Assembly: GCA_963575745.1 (NCBI GenBank)
Contig: CAUYUJ010021050.1
Location: forward strand, 110,001-145,659
DNA: 35,659 nt
Reading direction: 5' to 3'
Source: Prorocentrum cordatum
Lineage: Eukaryota; Sar; Dinophyceae; Prorocentrales; Prorocentraceae
Position 1 is the stretch's first letter. Each line of letters opens with the position of its first letter. Position numbers and translations under genes: made by a program. The notes beneath the pieces were generated by a model that was not told where the DNA came from, did no database searches, and was given only the letters and a program-made list of their open reading frames with translations. Shown here in pieces: positions 7,961 to 16,324 of this stretch.

Positions 7961-10345
7961 GTGATGTTGCATCGGCTGTTGGATACCGTCCATCGTGAGG
8001 TTCCTCCTGCTGGCCTGTGGAGCTATATTGACGACATTGTTGGCCGCGCGGAGGGCACCAAGCAGAAGGTCATCCGCGACCTCGTGGCGACGGCCGATGT
8101 CATGGCAGACGGTCTCCGTGAGCTCCGTCTCCAGATCTCCACCAAGACGAAGCTGGTGGCGAGCTCGGACGACCTTGGCGCGGAGCTGGAGAAGCGGCTG
8201 CGCCGCAAGGGCATCCCTGTGGAGTTCGTGCGCGCCACGGTGGACTTGGGCTCCGATGCTGCCGCTGCCAGGGTGAGGGCCTCTGCCAGGATGATGAAGC
8301 GCCGCGCCCAGGCAAGACGTAGACAACGTAAGGTGATGAAGGTCAGGCGCCTGGCTAAGCTCCGCTTTGTGACGAAGAAGCTCTGGTCGACAGGCGTGTA
8401 CCCAGCGTCCGTCTTTGGTCATCAGCTGATGGGAACCCCTCCTACTACGCTGTTGGCCATGCGACGCGATGCAGCTGCAGCGGTGGCTGGAACGAAGCGG
8501 GGACGGTGCCTGACCACCGTGCTGCAGGCTATCTACGGCACTGCGGAGCCTGGTGTCGATTTACGCCGTCAGTTGCTGCGTGAATGGGTGGCCTTGTGGT
8601 TGGCACAGCCTGGTCTTCATCCACGGATCTGCAAGGTATGGCCCATCGTGTTGGCGAGACTCAAGCGTGGCAAGGCCGTCCGTTGGAAGGATGTTCGTGG
8701 CCCGATTGCTGCGCTGCAAGCGACCTTGCTGCAAGTGGGCTGGGATCCCCAGTCGCCGTTGGTGTGGTCTCGGCCCTTAGCAGACGGCACGATTGATGAT
8801 TGGATCTTCCCCTCCTTCGGTGACGAGCAGTTCGGCACGGCGGTGCTGGCCCACTTTGATGACATGCTGGGCGCCTTCATGGATGATTGTGTTGCGCAGC
8901 AGTGGCAGTCAGCTTCTCATCATGCGGCTGGCGACGACCTGGCGGACGGCGCCGACTTGACGACTGTGACCATCGAGCTGAACCGCTTCGCCAAGCGGAT
9001 GCAGTTCGACGAGTGGTCGGCGGATGTCGCCGTGGTGAGCGGCGGCCAGTGGACTCGTGAGAGGCAGATTGCTGCAGGATATGCCTGCCCGCTGCTGTGC
9101 CCCCGTTGTAAAGAAAAGCCTGAGACGTTAGCGCACCGTATTTGGACGTGCTCAGCTAACTGCGGGCACGAAGATTTTGCAAAGACTGACTTTCTGGTCC
9201 CCCAAGCCCTCGCGAGCCTGGACGCGCAGCCCGCGCTATGGCTTCGCGGAGTGCCCCCGAAGGACCTTGTGGTGCCCAAGTTTGTGGAGAGCTCTGAGGC
9301 GGCCCAAAAGGTCCTTCTTGGGGAGGGGGCTTTGCTGGATCACTGTGTGGCCCCTGGAGCTCCCCCCCTGTTCATTTTTGGGGACGGTTCAGGAGGCGAG
9401 CACAGTTCGGATCCCCGTCGGAGGCGTTGCGGCTCGGCTATCGTGGTGATGTGTCAGGATGCCTCGTCGCCTTTCTGGAGCCCGGCTTGCGGGGCGGCTC
9501 AGATTCTCTCGGGTAGGAAGCAAACTGTCCCGCGTGCTGAGCTGCAGGCCCTCTGTCTCGCCCTTGAGAGCTCGAGGGGACCGATCTGCTACGTGACCGA
9601 CTGTAAGAGTTTGATTGCTGACTGGCACAACGGACGTGCCAAGCTTCCTCGGGGCCTTAACGGGGATCTCTGGGTCCGTGTCGGCACCGCTTTGAGGACC
9701 CGCGGCCCTGGGGAGGTTTCTGTTTTGTGGACCCCCTCCCATAGGGAGGACGAGCTACAGTTGGTCAAGACTGAATTCGATTTGTTCCTGAGCCTGGGCA
9801 ACGCCTGTGCCGACGCCTGGGCTGGAGCCGCGGCCCAATGGGCCTGGGAGTGGTGTGTGTCGCCCCCTGTTCCCCGTACCGATTTGTGGGACACGACGGC
9901 GGCACTGGTGAGGCTCAGAGCTCGGAGGGCTCTGTTGATGGCGCTCGAGGTCGAACCTTGGGTCGGCGAGAGACCTGCCCGCGAGCGTCAGCAGCGTAGG
10001 CCAACCCGTTTGGAGACGGCCCTGGCCAGGAGCTCCCATGTTTTTGTCCCCTTTGCGGGGCGCTGGAGGTGTAAATTGTGCAAGGATATTATCCCGCGTA
10101 GTAGGCTTTTCCAGGTCGCCTCGACCCAATGTGTTGGTCGGTCTCTCGCCCCGCAGCTGGACGCGGCGGAAAAGACTGGCCTGCCTGCGGAGTATGGTGA
10201 GGGTTTCGAGGCGGCCTCTGGCGAAGTGCGAGTTGGTGGAGTTTTGTTGCACTCCAGCCACCAGCTCGCCAAGATGAAAGCTTTTGGTCTTTTCTTCTGC
10301 ATGACCTGTGGTCGCACGGCCACTGCGGATGCCAGACACTTGATT
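7961..10345 (+). pseudogene. 5'-truncated LINE-like RT / RNase H polyprotein relic
   Basis: The open frame runs from 7301 to 10762, but only 7961-10345 looks like protein. It starts just before the RT catalytic box YIDD (Tyr242-Asp245 of the open frame), followed by motif D-like sequence and a basic linker. Then comes a zinc-binding cluster (Cys596, Cys600, Cys603, His612, Cys617). The RNase H domain has all expected acidic residues: Asp695 in FGDGSGG, Glu747 in RAELQAL, Asp767 in YVTDCKSL, His814 in TPSHRED and Asp838. Two C-terminal CxxC fingers follow (Cys924/927 and Cys1000/1003, the second in an HQL...FCMTCG context). The endonuclease, fingers and palm motifs A and B are absent, replaced by a TCC array, and the C-terminus also ends in a TCC array. 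The frame is uninterrupted over 2.4 kb, so the copy is young, yet it cannot be autonomous. The domain order matches the element at 28-33.7 kb. Confidence 0.88.
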
Positions 10346-10382
10346 GATCGGCCGCTTCGCGGCGCTCAGCAGAGTCCAGCAG

Positions 10383-10495
10383 AGTCCTCCTCCTCATCCT
10401 CCTCATCCTCCTCTCCTCCTCCTCGTCCCTCCGCCTCATCCTCATCCTCCGTCTCTCTCTCCTGCTCCTCCTCCTGCTTCCCGCCTCCTCCTCAG
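10383..10495 (+). repeat. (TCC)n array at the 3' end of the RT relic
   Basis: TCC/TCATCC repeats following the last finger of the RNase H polyprotein. In the open frame they read as poly-Ser/Pro. With 7651-7960 they bracket the RT relic in the same orientation. Confidence 0.9.
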
Positions 10496-10651
10496 ACCGT
10501 TCGTGCAAGCTGCCCACCTGAGTTCCGGGTTTTCGTCCGACTCCGTTTGGGTTGTGGCCTGGGTTTGCTGTTTTCCGCTTGGTGTCAACCATCGCCAAAT
10601 GTCTTCTCTTCTGGTTGTCCTAAAGCGGTTGCCAGCGGAGGTTATTTTAAA

Positions 10652-10702
10652 TATATCCTCCTCCTCCTCCTTCTCCTCCTCCTCCTCCTCCTCCTCGTGT
10701 CC
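10652..10702 (+). repeat. short (TCC)n array
   Basis: About 50 bp of TCC repeats with one TTC variant, 150 bp beyond the previous TCC tract. Confidence 0.9.
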
Positions 10703-10734
10703 TCTTCTTCCTGCTTCGTTGGTTCCCCCAGCGA

Positions 10735-10951
10735 AGCATGTGGATCTGATCGATCCGAGTAGATATCGGCTCCTGATGGCCAGATCAGAGTCGATTCCGA
10801 TATCCGGGCGATCCGATGCGGCCCGATGCTAGCATTGCGCCGGTGTGCATTCTGGCGCGGCCGATCTGGCCCGCCTCCGACTCCGTCCCGATGCGGCCCA
10901 GTCCGACGCACATTCTGATTCGATCCGGATTTCCGATTCGGTGCCCATCGA
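10735..10951. repeat. degenerate GATCCGAT-rich repeat
   Basis: Recurrent words (GATCCGAT, CGATGCGGCCC twice, GTGTGCATTCTG and GACGCACATTCTG) show an internally repetitive or partly palindromic stretch. The boundaries are unclear, and it abuts the next MITE fragment. No gene supported. Confidence 0.4.
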
Positions 10952-11005
10952 AGCAGTGGCGAAGCGTCATGGCTTGTCTATAGGCCCACCGAGGAATGTT
11001 CAAAT
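10952..11005. mobile_element. 232-bp MITE family M3, 5' fragment
   Basis: Begins AGCAGTGGCGAAGCGTC and continues with CTATAGGCCCACC and AATGTTC as in the copy at 7224, then loses similarity. The right end is absent. Confidence 0.6.
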
Positions 11006-11149
11006 GCCTTTCGGGGGGGTGAGCGAGGTGCCCTTGCGGCGTGCGGGGGGGTCCGAGGGGCCGCCCCATTCCGCTGCGCGCGCCTGGCGCCCACTGGAGC
11101 GCGGCGCCCGCAAGGCAGAGCCTCATCCGTCTCGTCCTCGCTGGTGTCG
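11006..11149. other. GC-rich spacer
   Basis: No gene supported; contains GCGCCCACTGGAGCGCGGCGC, an imperfect palindrome with parallels near 11690 and 14290. Confidence 0.35.
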
Positions 11150-11343
11150 GCGGCGAGCGAGGGGGGGAAAAGTGGGAAGGAAAAGGCCCTCTCAGAAGGT
11201 TCGGAAGTCCCCCAGCCTGCCGAGAAGCTTTCCAAGCCTTCCTCGATGACAGGCGGCACCTCGCAGAAGGCGCGAGGGCTTCAAAGGAGTCCCGCCGCCT
11301 TCTGAGAAGGTCTTCTCCTTCTCATTTTCCCCCCGCTCGCCGC
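11150..11343. mobile_element. 194-bp MITE with ~55-bp inverted ends (family M5)
   Basis: The left end GCGGCGAGCG, then G run, then AAAA, GAAGGA, AAGGCCCTCTCAGAAGG pairs with the reverse complement of the right end GCGGCGAGCG, G run, AAAATGAGAAGGAGAAG, ACCTTCTCAGAAGG. The arms extend about 55 bp at roughly three-quarters identity by eye. The interior is non-coding. Only one copy lies in this window and no target duplication was found. Confidence 0.6.
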
Positions 11344-11609
11344 AGATGGTGGTTTTGCTTATCCCGATGGTGGTGCACTTCCGCGGACGCCCAGTGGTTA
11401 CTAGTCGTAGCTGGTGGATCGCTCGCCAGGCATTTGCCCTTGCTGGGCTCGCCCCGTCCGACTTCCAAAGCGGAGGCCGCGACCGCTGTGGGTCTTCCGC
11501 CCGAGCCATGTGAACCTGATCAAATCGCTGTTGAAGATTTTGATCGCGCAGGGCCTCGTGCCGAGGCTCTCTTAAGGTTTTCACCGATCTTCGAAGAAGA
11601 AGAAACCGC
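11344..11609. other. unassigned spacer
   Basis: No gene supported. A small inverted repeat GATCAAAATC-like (GATCAAATCG...GATTTTGATC) lies at 11519-11545. Confidence 0.4.
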
Positions 11610-11745
11610 CATAAACAAGAGCTTTTGGCGCTCGGCGCGGGTTTCTTGAATCCGCGCGGGGCCCCCCCTTCTCGGCGGCGCCTCCAGCGCCACTCCTTGC
11701 GCGCTCCGTCCTGACGCGTTCCGTGCTGAGCGCCAAACGTTTATG
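11610..11745. mobile_element. 136-bp MITE family M6, copy 1
   Basis: Left end CATAAAC...TTTTGGCGCTCGGC and reverse complement of the right end CATAAACGTTTGGCGCTCAGC form terminal inverted repeats of about 25 bp with one 3-bp indel. An inverted partial copy lies at 14262-14357, sharing GCGGGTTTCTTGA and GGGCCCCCC blocks. Confidence 0.65.
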
Positions 11746-11747
11746 TT

Positions 11748-11932
11748 TACAGTGGAGGCCCATGCCAAGAAATAACCTCCTTGCCTCCTGGGTGCCTTGG
11801 GCTTCTTCGGCGCCGATGGTTTTGCGATGGGAAGCGTGACGTTCCCACGCCAAGAATCGGTGGACGTCCTGGGATCTCAGGGTTGGGGTTCTCGCGGAAG
11901 GCTTCTTGTGGATTGGCCTTCATTGTGTGCCG
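11748..11932 (+). repeat. dispersed repeat family E, copy 2
   Basis: Aligns with 430-600 over about 180 bp: ACAGTGGAGGCCCATGCC, GGTGCCTTGGGCTTC, CGATGGTTTT, GAAGCGTGACGTTCCCACGC, AATCGGTGGACGTC, TCTCAGGGTTGGGG, GGAAGGCTTCTTGTGGATTG. It begins directly after the M6 element. Confidence 0.75.
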
Positions 11933-11946
11933 TTTCTTCTTCTCCT

Positions 11947-12071
11947 TGGCATCGCTGGGACGTGTGCATTGTTTCCTTGGCGAGGACCATCGGGGAGCAT
12001 CCTTGATCATTTGGCGGAAAAACCACGCACGAAACCGAAAAAAACACGGAATGGACGTCCGAGCGATGCCA
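11947..12071. mobile_element. 125-bp MITE family M4, copy 1
   Basis: The left end TGGCATCGCTGGGACGT and the reverse complement of the right end TGGCATCGCTCGGACGT differ at one position. The interior (GAGGACCATCGGGGAGCATC, CGAAACCGAAAAAAACAC) is nearly the same as in the copy at 13649. No coding capacity. The target duplication is not evident. Confidence 0.75.
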
Positions 12072-12109
12072 GCGGTTGGCTGCGCTCTGGGTCCTGGTTC
12101 TCCGCCCCG

Positions 12110-12275
12110 CGTCTCGGAGGAGGAAGAGGCACCCATGCCTCTGCCCTTGCCTCGTCTTCCCCTTCTTGGGCCTCCTGGGTGGCCCTCGTCGCCACCGCCG
12201 GATTTGCCTCGAAATTCCGGTCAGAACGCACCCCAGGAGAGGTCCGGGGAGTATAGCGGTGTCGGTACCGTGGGT
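12110..12275 (+). repeat. dispersed repeat family K, copy 2
   Basis: Contains CCCTCGTCGCCACCGC, TTTGCCTCGAAATTCCGG, TCAGAACGCACCCC, AGAGGTCCGGGGAGTA. It matches 600-740 in inverted orientation and 15045-15130 in direct orientation. Confidence 0.6.
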
Positions 12276-12377
12276 TTCCCCAGCGTCCCGTGTGGTCGGC
12301 CCCTCTCGGGGCCGGGTCGCCGTCCGCTCCGCGCTCGCTGTAGGGAGCTGAGGCCCGACGTCAGCCCACGACCAAAT

Positions 12378-12495
12378 CAATTCCTCCCCCTCCTCCTCTT
12401 CCTCCTCCTCCTCCCTCCCTCCCTCCCTCCCTCCCTCCTCCCTCCTCCCCTCCTCCCTCCTCCCTCCTCCCTCCTCCCTCCTCCCTCCTCCCTCC
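12378..12495 (+). repeat. (TCC)n / (CCCT)n array
   Basis: Pyrimidine-only tract that changes from TCC to TCCC to CCTCCCT periods. First block of the alternating TCC/GGA cluster of 12.4-13.5 kb. Confidence 0.93.
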
Positions 12496-12663
12496 ATGCA
12501 TCAGGCAAAGGGGCCCCCGAGGCGAGGGAGACGGGGCCCCCGAGGACCCTCGCCGTCTTTGGGCCCCCGGGGCCCAGCGGAAGACAACCCAGGGCGAAGA
12601 AGCGGCGGTCCTGGGCTGCGGGCCCCAGGGTGCAGTCAGAGATGCGTGGAGGAGTGGCCGCCC
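12496..12663. other. GC-rich spacer between arrays
   Basis: GGGGCCCCCGAGG is repeated at 12509, 12533 and 12558. No gene supported. Confidence 0.4.
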
Positions 12664-12839
12664 TACGGAGGAGGAGGAGGAGGAGGAGGAGGAGGAGGAG
12701 CAGGAGGAGCAGGAGGAGCAGGAGGAGCAGGAGGAGGGATGAGAGGGAGGAGAGGGAGGAGAGGGAGGAGAAGGAGGAGAGGGAGGAGAGGGAGGAGAGA
12801 GAGAGAGAGAGGAGAGGGAGGAGAGGGAGGAGAGGGAGG
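12664..12839 (+). repeat. (GGA)n / GGAGGAGCA array, left arm of a palindrome
   Basis: Purine-only tract: GGA units, then four GGAGGAGCA units, then GAGGGAGGA units with a short GA run at 12797-12810. It meets the TCC array at the GATC at 12839-12842 with no spacer, so the two arms form an abutting polypurine/polypyrimidine quasi-palindrome of about 180 bp per arm. Confidence 0.93.
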
Positions 12840-13043
12840 GATCCTCCTCCTCCTGCTCCTCCTCCTCCTTCTGCTCCTCCTCCTCCTCCTCCTCCTCCTC
12901 TCCTCCTCCTCTCCTCCTCCAGCTCTCCGCCTCCTCCTCCTCCTCCTCCCTCCCTCCCTCCCTTCCCTCCCTCCCTCCCTCCCTCCCTCCCTCTCTCCCT
13001 CCTCCCTCCTCCCTCCTCCCTCCTTCCTCCTCCCTCCTCCATC
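12840..13043 (+). repeat. (TCC)n / (CCCT)n array, right arm of a palindrome
   Basis: Pyrimidine-only tract starting TCCTCCTCCTCCTGCTCC, including TTCTGCTCC units that mirror the GGAGCA units of the left arm, then CCCT repeats. It ends at a second strand switch into GGA repeats at about 13050. Confidence 0.93.
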
Positions 13044-13052
13044 CGCCCTCAG

Positions 13053-13127
13053 GAGGACGAGGAGGAGGGAGGGAGGTAGGGGGAGGGAGGGATGGAGGGA
13101 GGGAGGAGGAGGACATGGAGGAGGATA
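13053..13127 (+). repeat. GGA / GAGG array
   Basis: Purine tract following the TCC array across a 10-bp switch (CGCCCTCAGG). It is a second head-to-head junction in the same block. Confidence 0.88.
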
Positions 13128-13315
13128 GGGAGCTGATCCAGCTGGATGCCCACGCGTCATCCCTGCAGGGGGCCGTTCGGGGCGATGGCTTTGGAGCCCG
13201 CCTCTGCCCCTGCCCCGCCCGTGTATGCCCTGCCCCTGCCCCGCCCGGGGGACCCGTCTCCCTGAACCCGCTCGCCCACCGGTTCGCCTGCGGGTGGGCG
13301 CGGCCGCCACCTTCG
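13128..13315. other. GC-rich spacer
   Basis: Contains a tandem CCTGCCCC(T)GCCC motif at 13205-13250. No gene supported. Confidence 0.4.
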
Positions 13316-13472
13316 AGGAGCAGCCAGAGGAGGGAGGAGGGAGGAGGGAGGGGGGAGGAGGGAGGAGGGAGGGAGGAGGGAGGAGGGAGGAGGGAGGAGG
13401 AGCAGGAGCAGGGGCAGGAGGAGGAGGAGGAGGAGGAGGAGGAGGAGGAGGAGGAGGAGGAGGAGGAGGGGG
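13316..13472 (+). repeat. GGAGG / (GGA)n array
   Basis: Purine tract that moves from GGAGGGA units to pure GGA at 13418-13468. Confidence 0.94.
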
Positions 13473-13648
13473 AGGCAACGTTCCGCGAACCTTGATGCCT
13501 TCAGCTCGCCGGCTCGTCCGGCGGAGGAGGAGGCAGCGAGACAGCGCCCCGAGACAGCTGGGCGAAAGCAGCGCCCGCATCCCTCCCTCGCCGACGGGGG
13601 CTGCTCCTCGCCCTGCTCTCGCCGACGTGCTCTCGCCGACGTGCCTCT

Positions 13649-13774
13649 TGGCATCGCTCGGACGTGTGCATTTTTTCTCGGCGAGGGCCATCGAGGAGCA
13701 TCCTTGACCATTCGGCGAAAAAAACACGCACGAAACCGAAAAAAACAAGGAATGGACGTCCGAGCGATGGCCAG
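13649..13774. mobile_element. MITE family M4, copy 2
   Basis: Ends TGGCATCGCTCGGACGT and (reverse complement) TGGCCATCGCTCGGACGT, the second with one extra base. The interior matches copy 1 at 11947 nearly base for base (GAGCATCCTTGA, CACGCACGAAACCGAAAAAA, GGAATGGACGTCCGAGCGAT). Each copy sits just beyond a TCC/GGA block. Confidence 0.75.
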
Positions 13775-13877
13775 CCGGGATCGCCCCAGGCCGAGGAGCC
13801 TCGGGGTGAGCGCCTGTGCGGCTGCCCGGGGCGCGCTCGGGCTTGCCCGGAGCCGATCGGGCGGAGCGATGCCGTAG

Positions 13878-14023
13878 AGTCGGGGCGTCCCTCTACAAGG
13901 AGTAGTCCAGACATAATGTGGGGACGATGTGTCGGTTATTGTTTCTCCAGTGTTTGAATATTTTTGAAAGTATGTTTTATCTTTCCTCCCAAATCCGCCT
14001 GTAGGGGGGCATGCCCGACCTAA
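13878..14023. mobile_element. MITE family T8, copy 2 (short)
   Basis: Left end AGTCGGGGCGTCCCTCTACAAGG and reverse complement of the right end TTAGGTCGGGCATGCCCC belong to the same family as 4934-5126 and 20137-21548. The interior motif AGTCCAGACATAATGTGGGGACGATG corresponds to blocks in the other copies. The flanks (GCCGTAG, GCGTAGT) resemble a decayed target duplication. Confidence 0.7.
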
Positions 14024-14261
14024 GCGTAGTTAGAAGATGAACAAAATGGCATGACCGTAACCTTGTAGCGCTCCGCGCTGATTTCTTAGATCAGAGCGTG
14101 AATTACCTACCCCGCTTTCGCTTCCAGGCAAAACCAAGCCATACCACGCGCCTCCTCGTCAAGCGGCCTGGCCAGTACAGGCTGCAATTTGGCATCGTTT
14201 GGTATCTCTTGGAAGCGAGGGTGGTCAAAAGCGATGTAGGTTTGTTTTCCCCTTATTAGAT
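14024..14261. other. unassigned spacer
   Basis: Lower GC than its neighbours, with no domain, RNA or repeat match that I can defend. Confidence 0.35.
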
Positions 14262-14357
14262 CCGCGCTGGGCCCCCCGCAGGCGCCGCCACTGGCGCGCT
14301 CCGCGCGGGTGTCCAGCGCAGAGTCAAGAAACCCGCGTGGAGCGCAACAAGTTTATG
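14262..14357 (-). mobile_element. MITE family M6, inverted partial copy
   Basis: The reverse complement reads CATAAAC, TTGCGCTCCACGCGGGTTTC, TTGA and GGGCCC, matching the left part of 11610-11745. The other terminus is not recognisable. Confidence 0.5.
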
Positions 14358-14471
14358 TTTATTGTTTTTCTTTCTGTTCTTCTAGTAGCATCCCGCGCGA
14401 TTGGATACCTGGCTGCAAGTTCTGCCCTTGTGTAGTGCCCCCAAGGCTTGCCCTCAAGTTTTGGGCCACCC

Positions 14472-14681
14472 AGATTGGGTCCGATTAGATGGGTTCGAAG
14501 GATCTCGCCGCATCGCCGATGCATCGACGATGCGGCTCGATGTGGAGTCATAAGTTCTCTACGCCGACAGCGTCGATGCATCGGCGACGTCGCCAGTACA
14601 TCGCCGATGCATCCTCAATGTATCGCCGCCGCATCGGTGATGCGGTGCGATCCTCCGACTCCATCAACTCGGACCCCATCT
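14472..14681. mobile_element. 210-bp MITE with ~50-bp inverted ends (family M7)
   Basis: The left end AGATTGGGTCCGATTAGATG, GGTTCGAAGGATC, CCGCATCGCCGATGC pairs with the reverse complement of the right end AGATGGGGTCCGAGTTGATG, GAGTCGGAGGATC, CCGCATCACCGATGC. About 50 bp at close to 80 percent identity by eye. The interior repeats CGATGCATCG/TCGCCGATGCATC several times, so it can form nested hairpins. Only one copy is in the window and no clear target duplication was seen. Confidence 0.7.
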
Positions 14682-14984
14682 AGGAGGCCTCTACAAGTGT
14701 GGTCCCCCATGGAGTGCCCGCACGTGTTGCTTCCAAGTATGGGCCCCAAGCATGGCCCCGACGTGCTACCTTCATGTACTGCTCCCGAGCATTAGCCCCT
14801 AGTGTTGACGCCTAAGTGTTTTCCCGAAGGATCGCCCCCCGTGTGTTGCCCCTCTAGTATCTTTCCTGTGTTCTTGCCGCCAGGTATCGCTCTCCGAGAT
14901 CGAGCCGTCCATCCGGCCACGCGCGCGCAGAGAAGAAGTAAGATCGTTCGGATCCCCTTGACTCTGGCGGGTGCGCATCACCAC
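14682..14984. other. unassigned spacer
   Basis: Loosely repetitive CC-rich words (GCCCCCAAG, GCCCCGACG, GCCCCTAG, each followed by TGTTG or TGCT) recur about every 20-25 bp between 14700 and 14870, perhaps a very old minisatellite. No gene supported. Confidence 0.4.
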
Positions 14985-15130
14985 GGAGTGTGGGGTGGGA
15001 GGCGAGGAGACAGAAGAGGAAGCCATGCCGGCTGCGCTACCCTTGACTCGTCGCCACGGTCCGATTCGCCGGGGGATCCCAGTCAGAGCGCATTCCCGGA
15101 TAGGTCTGGGGAGTAGCGGCATCGGTATAT
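14985..15130 (+). repeat. dispersed repeat family K, copy 3
   Basis: CGTCGCCACGGTCCGATT, GATCCCAGTCAGAGCGCATT, CCCGGATAGGTCTGGGGAGTA follow the order seen at 12180-12270 with more substitutions. Confidence 0.5.
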
Positions 15131-16324
15131 CGGTGCCCCCCCCCCAGTGAAGGGTGGCGGAGGAAACGGGTAGGGAGAGGGGGACCAGTCCTCCCTCCTG
15201 ATATCCTCTTCGCTCCTGCTCACTCCTTCTCCTTCTCCTGATCATCCAGACGTCGCTGGCAGAACCTTGGCTCAAGTTCGTTCTGGCTCCATGCGCAGGC
15301 CTAGGTCAATGTAGGCCAGCATCCTCTGTGGCAGCCAGCGCAGCAGGAGGGGGAACACGGGGAGCAGGATGGCCCAGACGCCCAGAGATGCACCCTTCTG
15401 CTCATGCAACGGTACGGCACACGCGATTCCGGGATCCCACCGGGGAGGGAAATGTGGGAGGAGGAGGGCAGCAGGTGAGGAGGTGTAGAGGGAGGGGCAG
15501 GTTGAGGAGGAGGAGGAGGAGGAGGCGGGGAACAGGCTGAGGTTGCTTCACCCGTTGCCGGTGCTGGATTCGGCGATGTTCGAAGCGTTCATCGGCGCTG
15601 CCTCGGCCCGCCGTTCCTCCCGCGTGCTTTTTGTTTGTTCCGATGGCCGCGCGTGAGGCGCGCCGCCTGGCCGACGGGCGTTCGCGCGTGCCGCAAGTTC
15701 GCCGTTGACGCCCCCTGCTCCAGTCCCTGTGCAAGATCTTCGGCACCGCCTATTTTCTGAGCCCTCCGGCCGCCTGAGGCCCCGCCCGCCCGCGCCCTCT
15801 CTCCCCAGTTAGGGCTACCCGCGTCCCGTTTAACTCTTGACCGGAAGGGGACCGCTCCCGACCCGCAGACCAAAAAAGTGTGCCGCAAGTTCGGTGAGGG
15901 TTGCCTGGGGCGTCGAGGGCGTGCAGCTCTCTTTTCGCGGGCGAGGTCCGACCCCCGACTTTTCGATGAAAAATGGAGCGGCTCAGAAAGGAGGGACACC
16001 CTGGGATGCACCCCCAGGGGGGCTATCCGGATGCACCCCTATCGAGGATGGACGCCCCCCCTCGTATGTCCCAGGGTTGGGCCCCAGTTTTTTTGTCCAT
16101 TCGAAAACCCCACGAAGCCTGGGATAGGGGTCGTCGACATATCCCCTGTTATCTTTATGTCGTGCCAACCTGCGCTGCCTGCGAGAGTCGTACGCACGCG
16201 GCTCTACACTTTGGCAGTCGGCTTCGTCGGCGTCACTTCGCTGGCAAGCCGCACCCTTATCGGCGTCGTGCAGAATTATATTCCTGTTCTCCACTCGAAG
16301 TTTGAGGCTCTGTTTGTCCGTCCT
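15131..16324. other. unassigned spacer with a short GGA tract
   Basis: No gene supported. A GGA run is present at 15495-15531. GGATGCACCCC occurs twice (16003 and 16029). The last part (about 16190-16324) is open in the same frame as the copia RT start and may be an unrecognisable upstream pol remnant. Confidence 0.4.

Noticed and set aside
14799-15275. Minus-strand open frame of about 158 codons
   Set aside because: Overlaps dispersed repeat K, shows no domain and has no similar frame in the other K copies.
15267-15276. TTGGCTCAAG, the last 10 bases of the dinoflagellate spliced leader, as a relict leader of a retrogene
   Set aside because: Ten bases are expected by chance at a noticeable rate in 35 kb on two strands, the preceding bases do not match, and no coding sequence follows.
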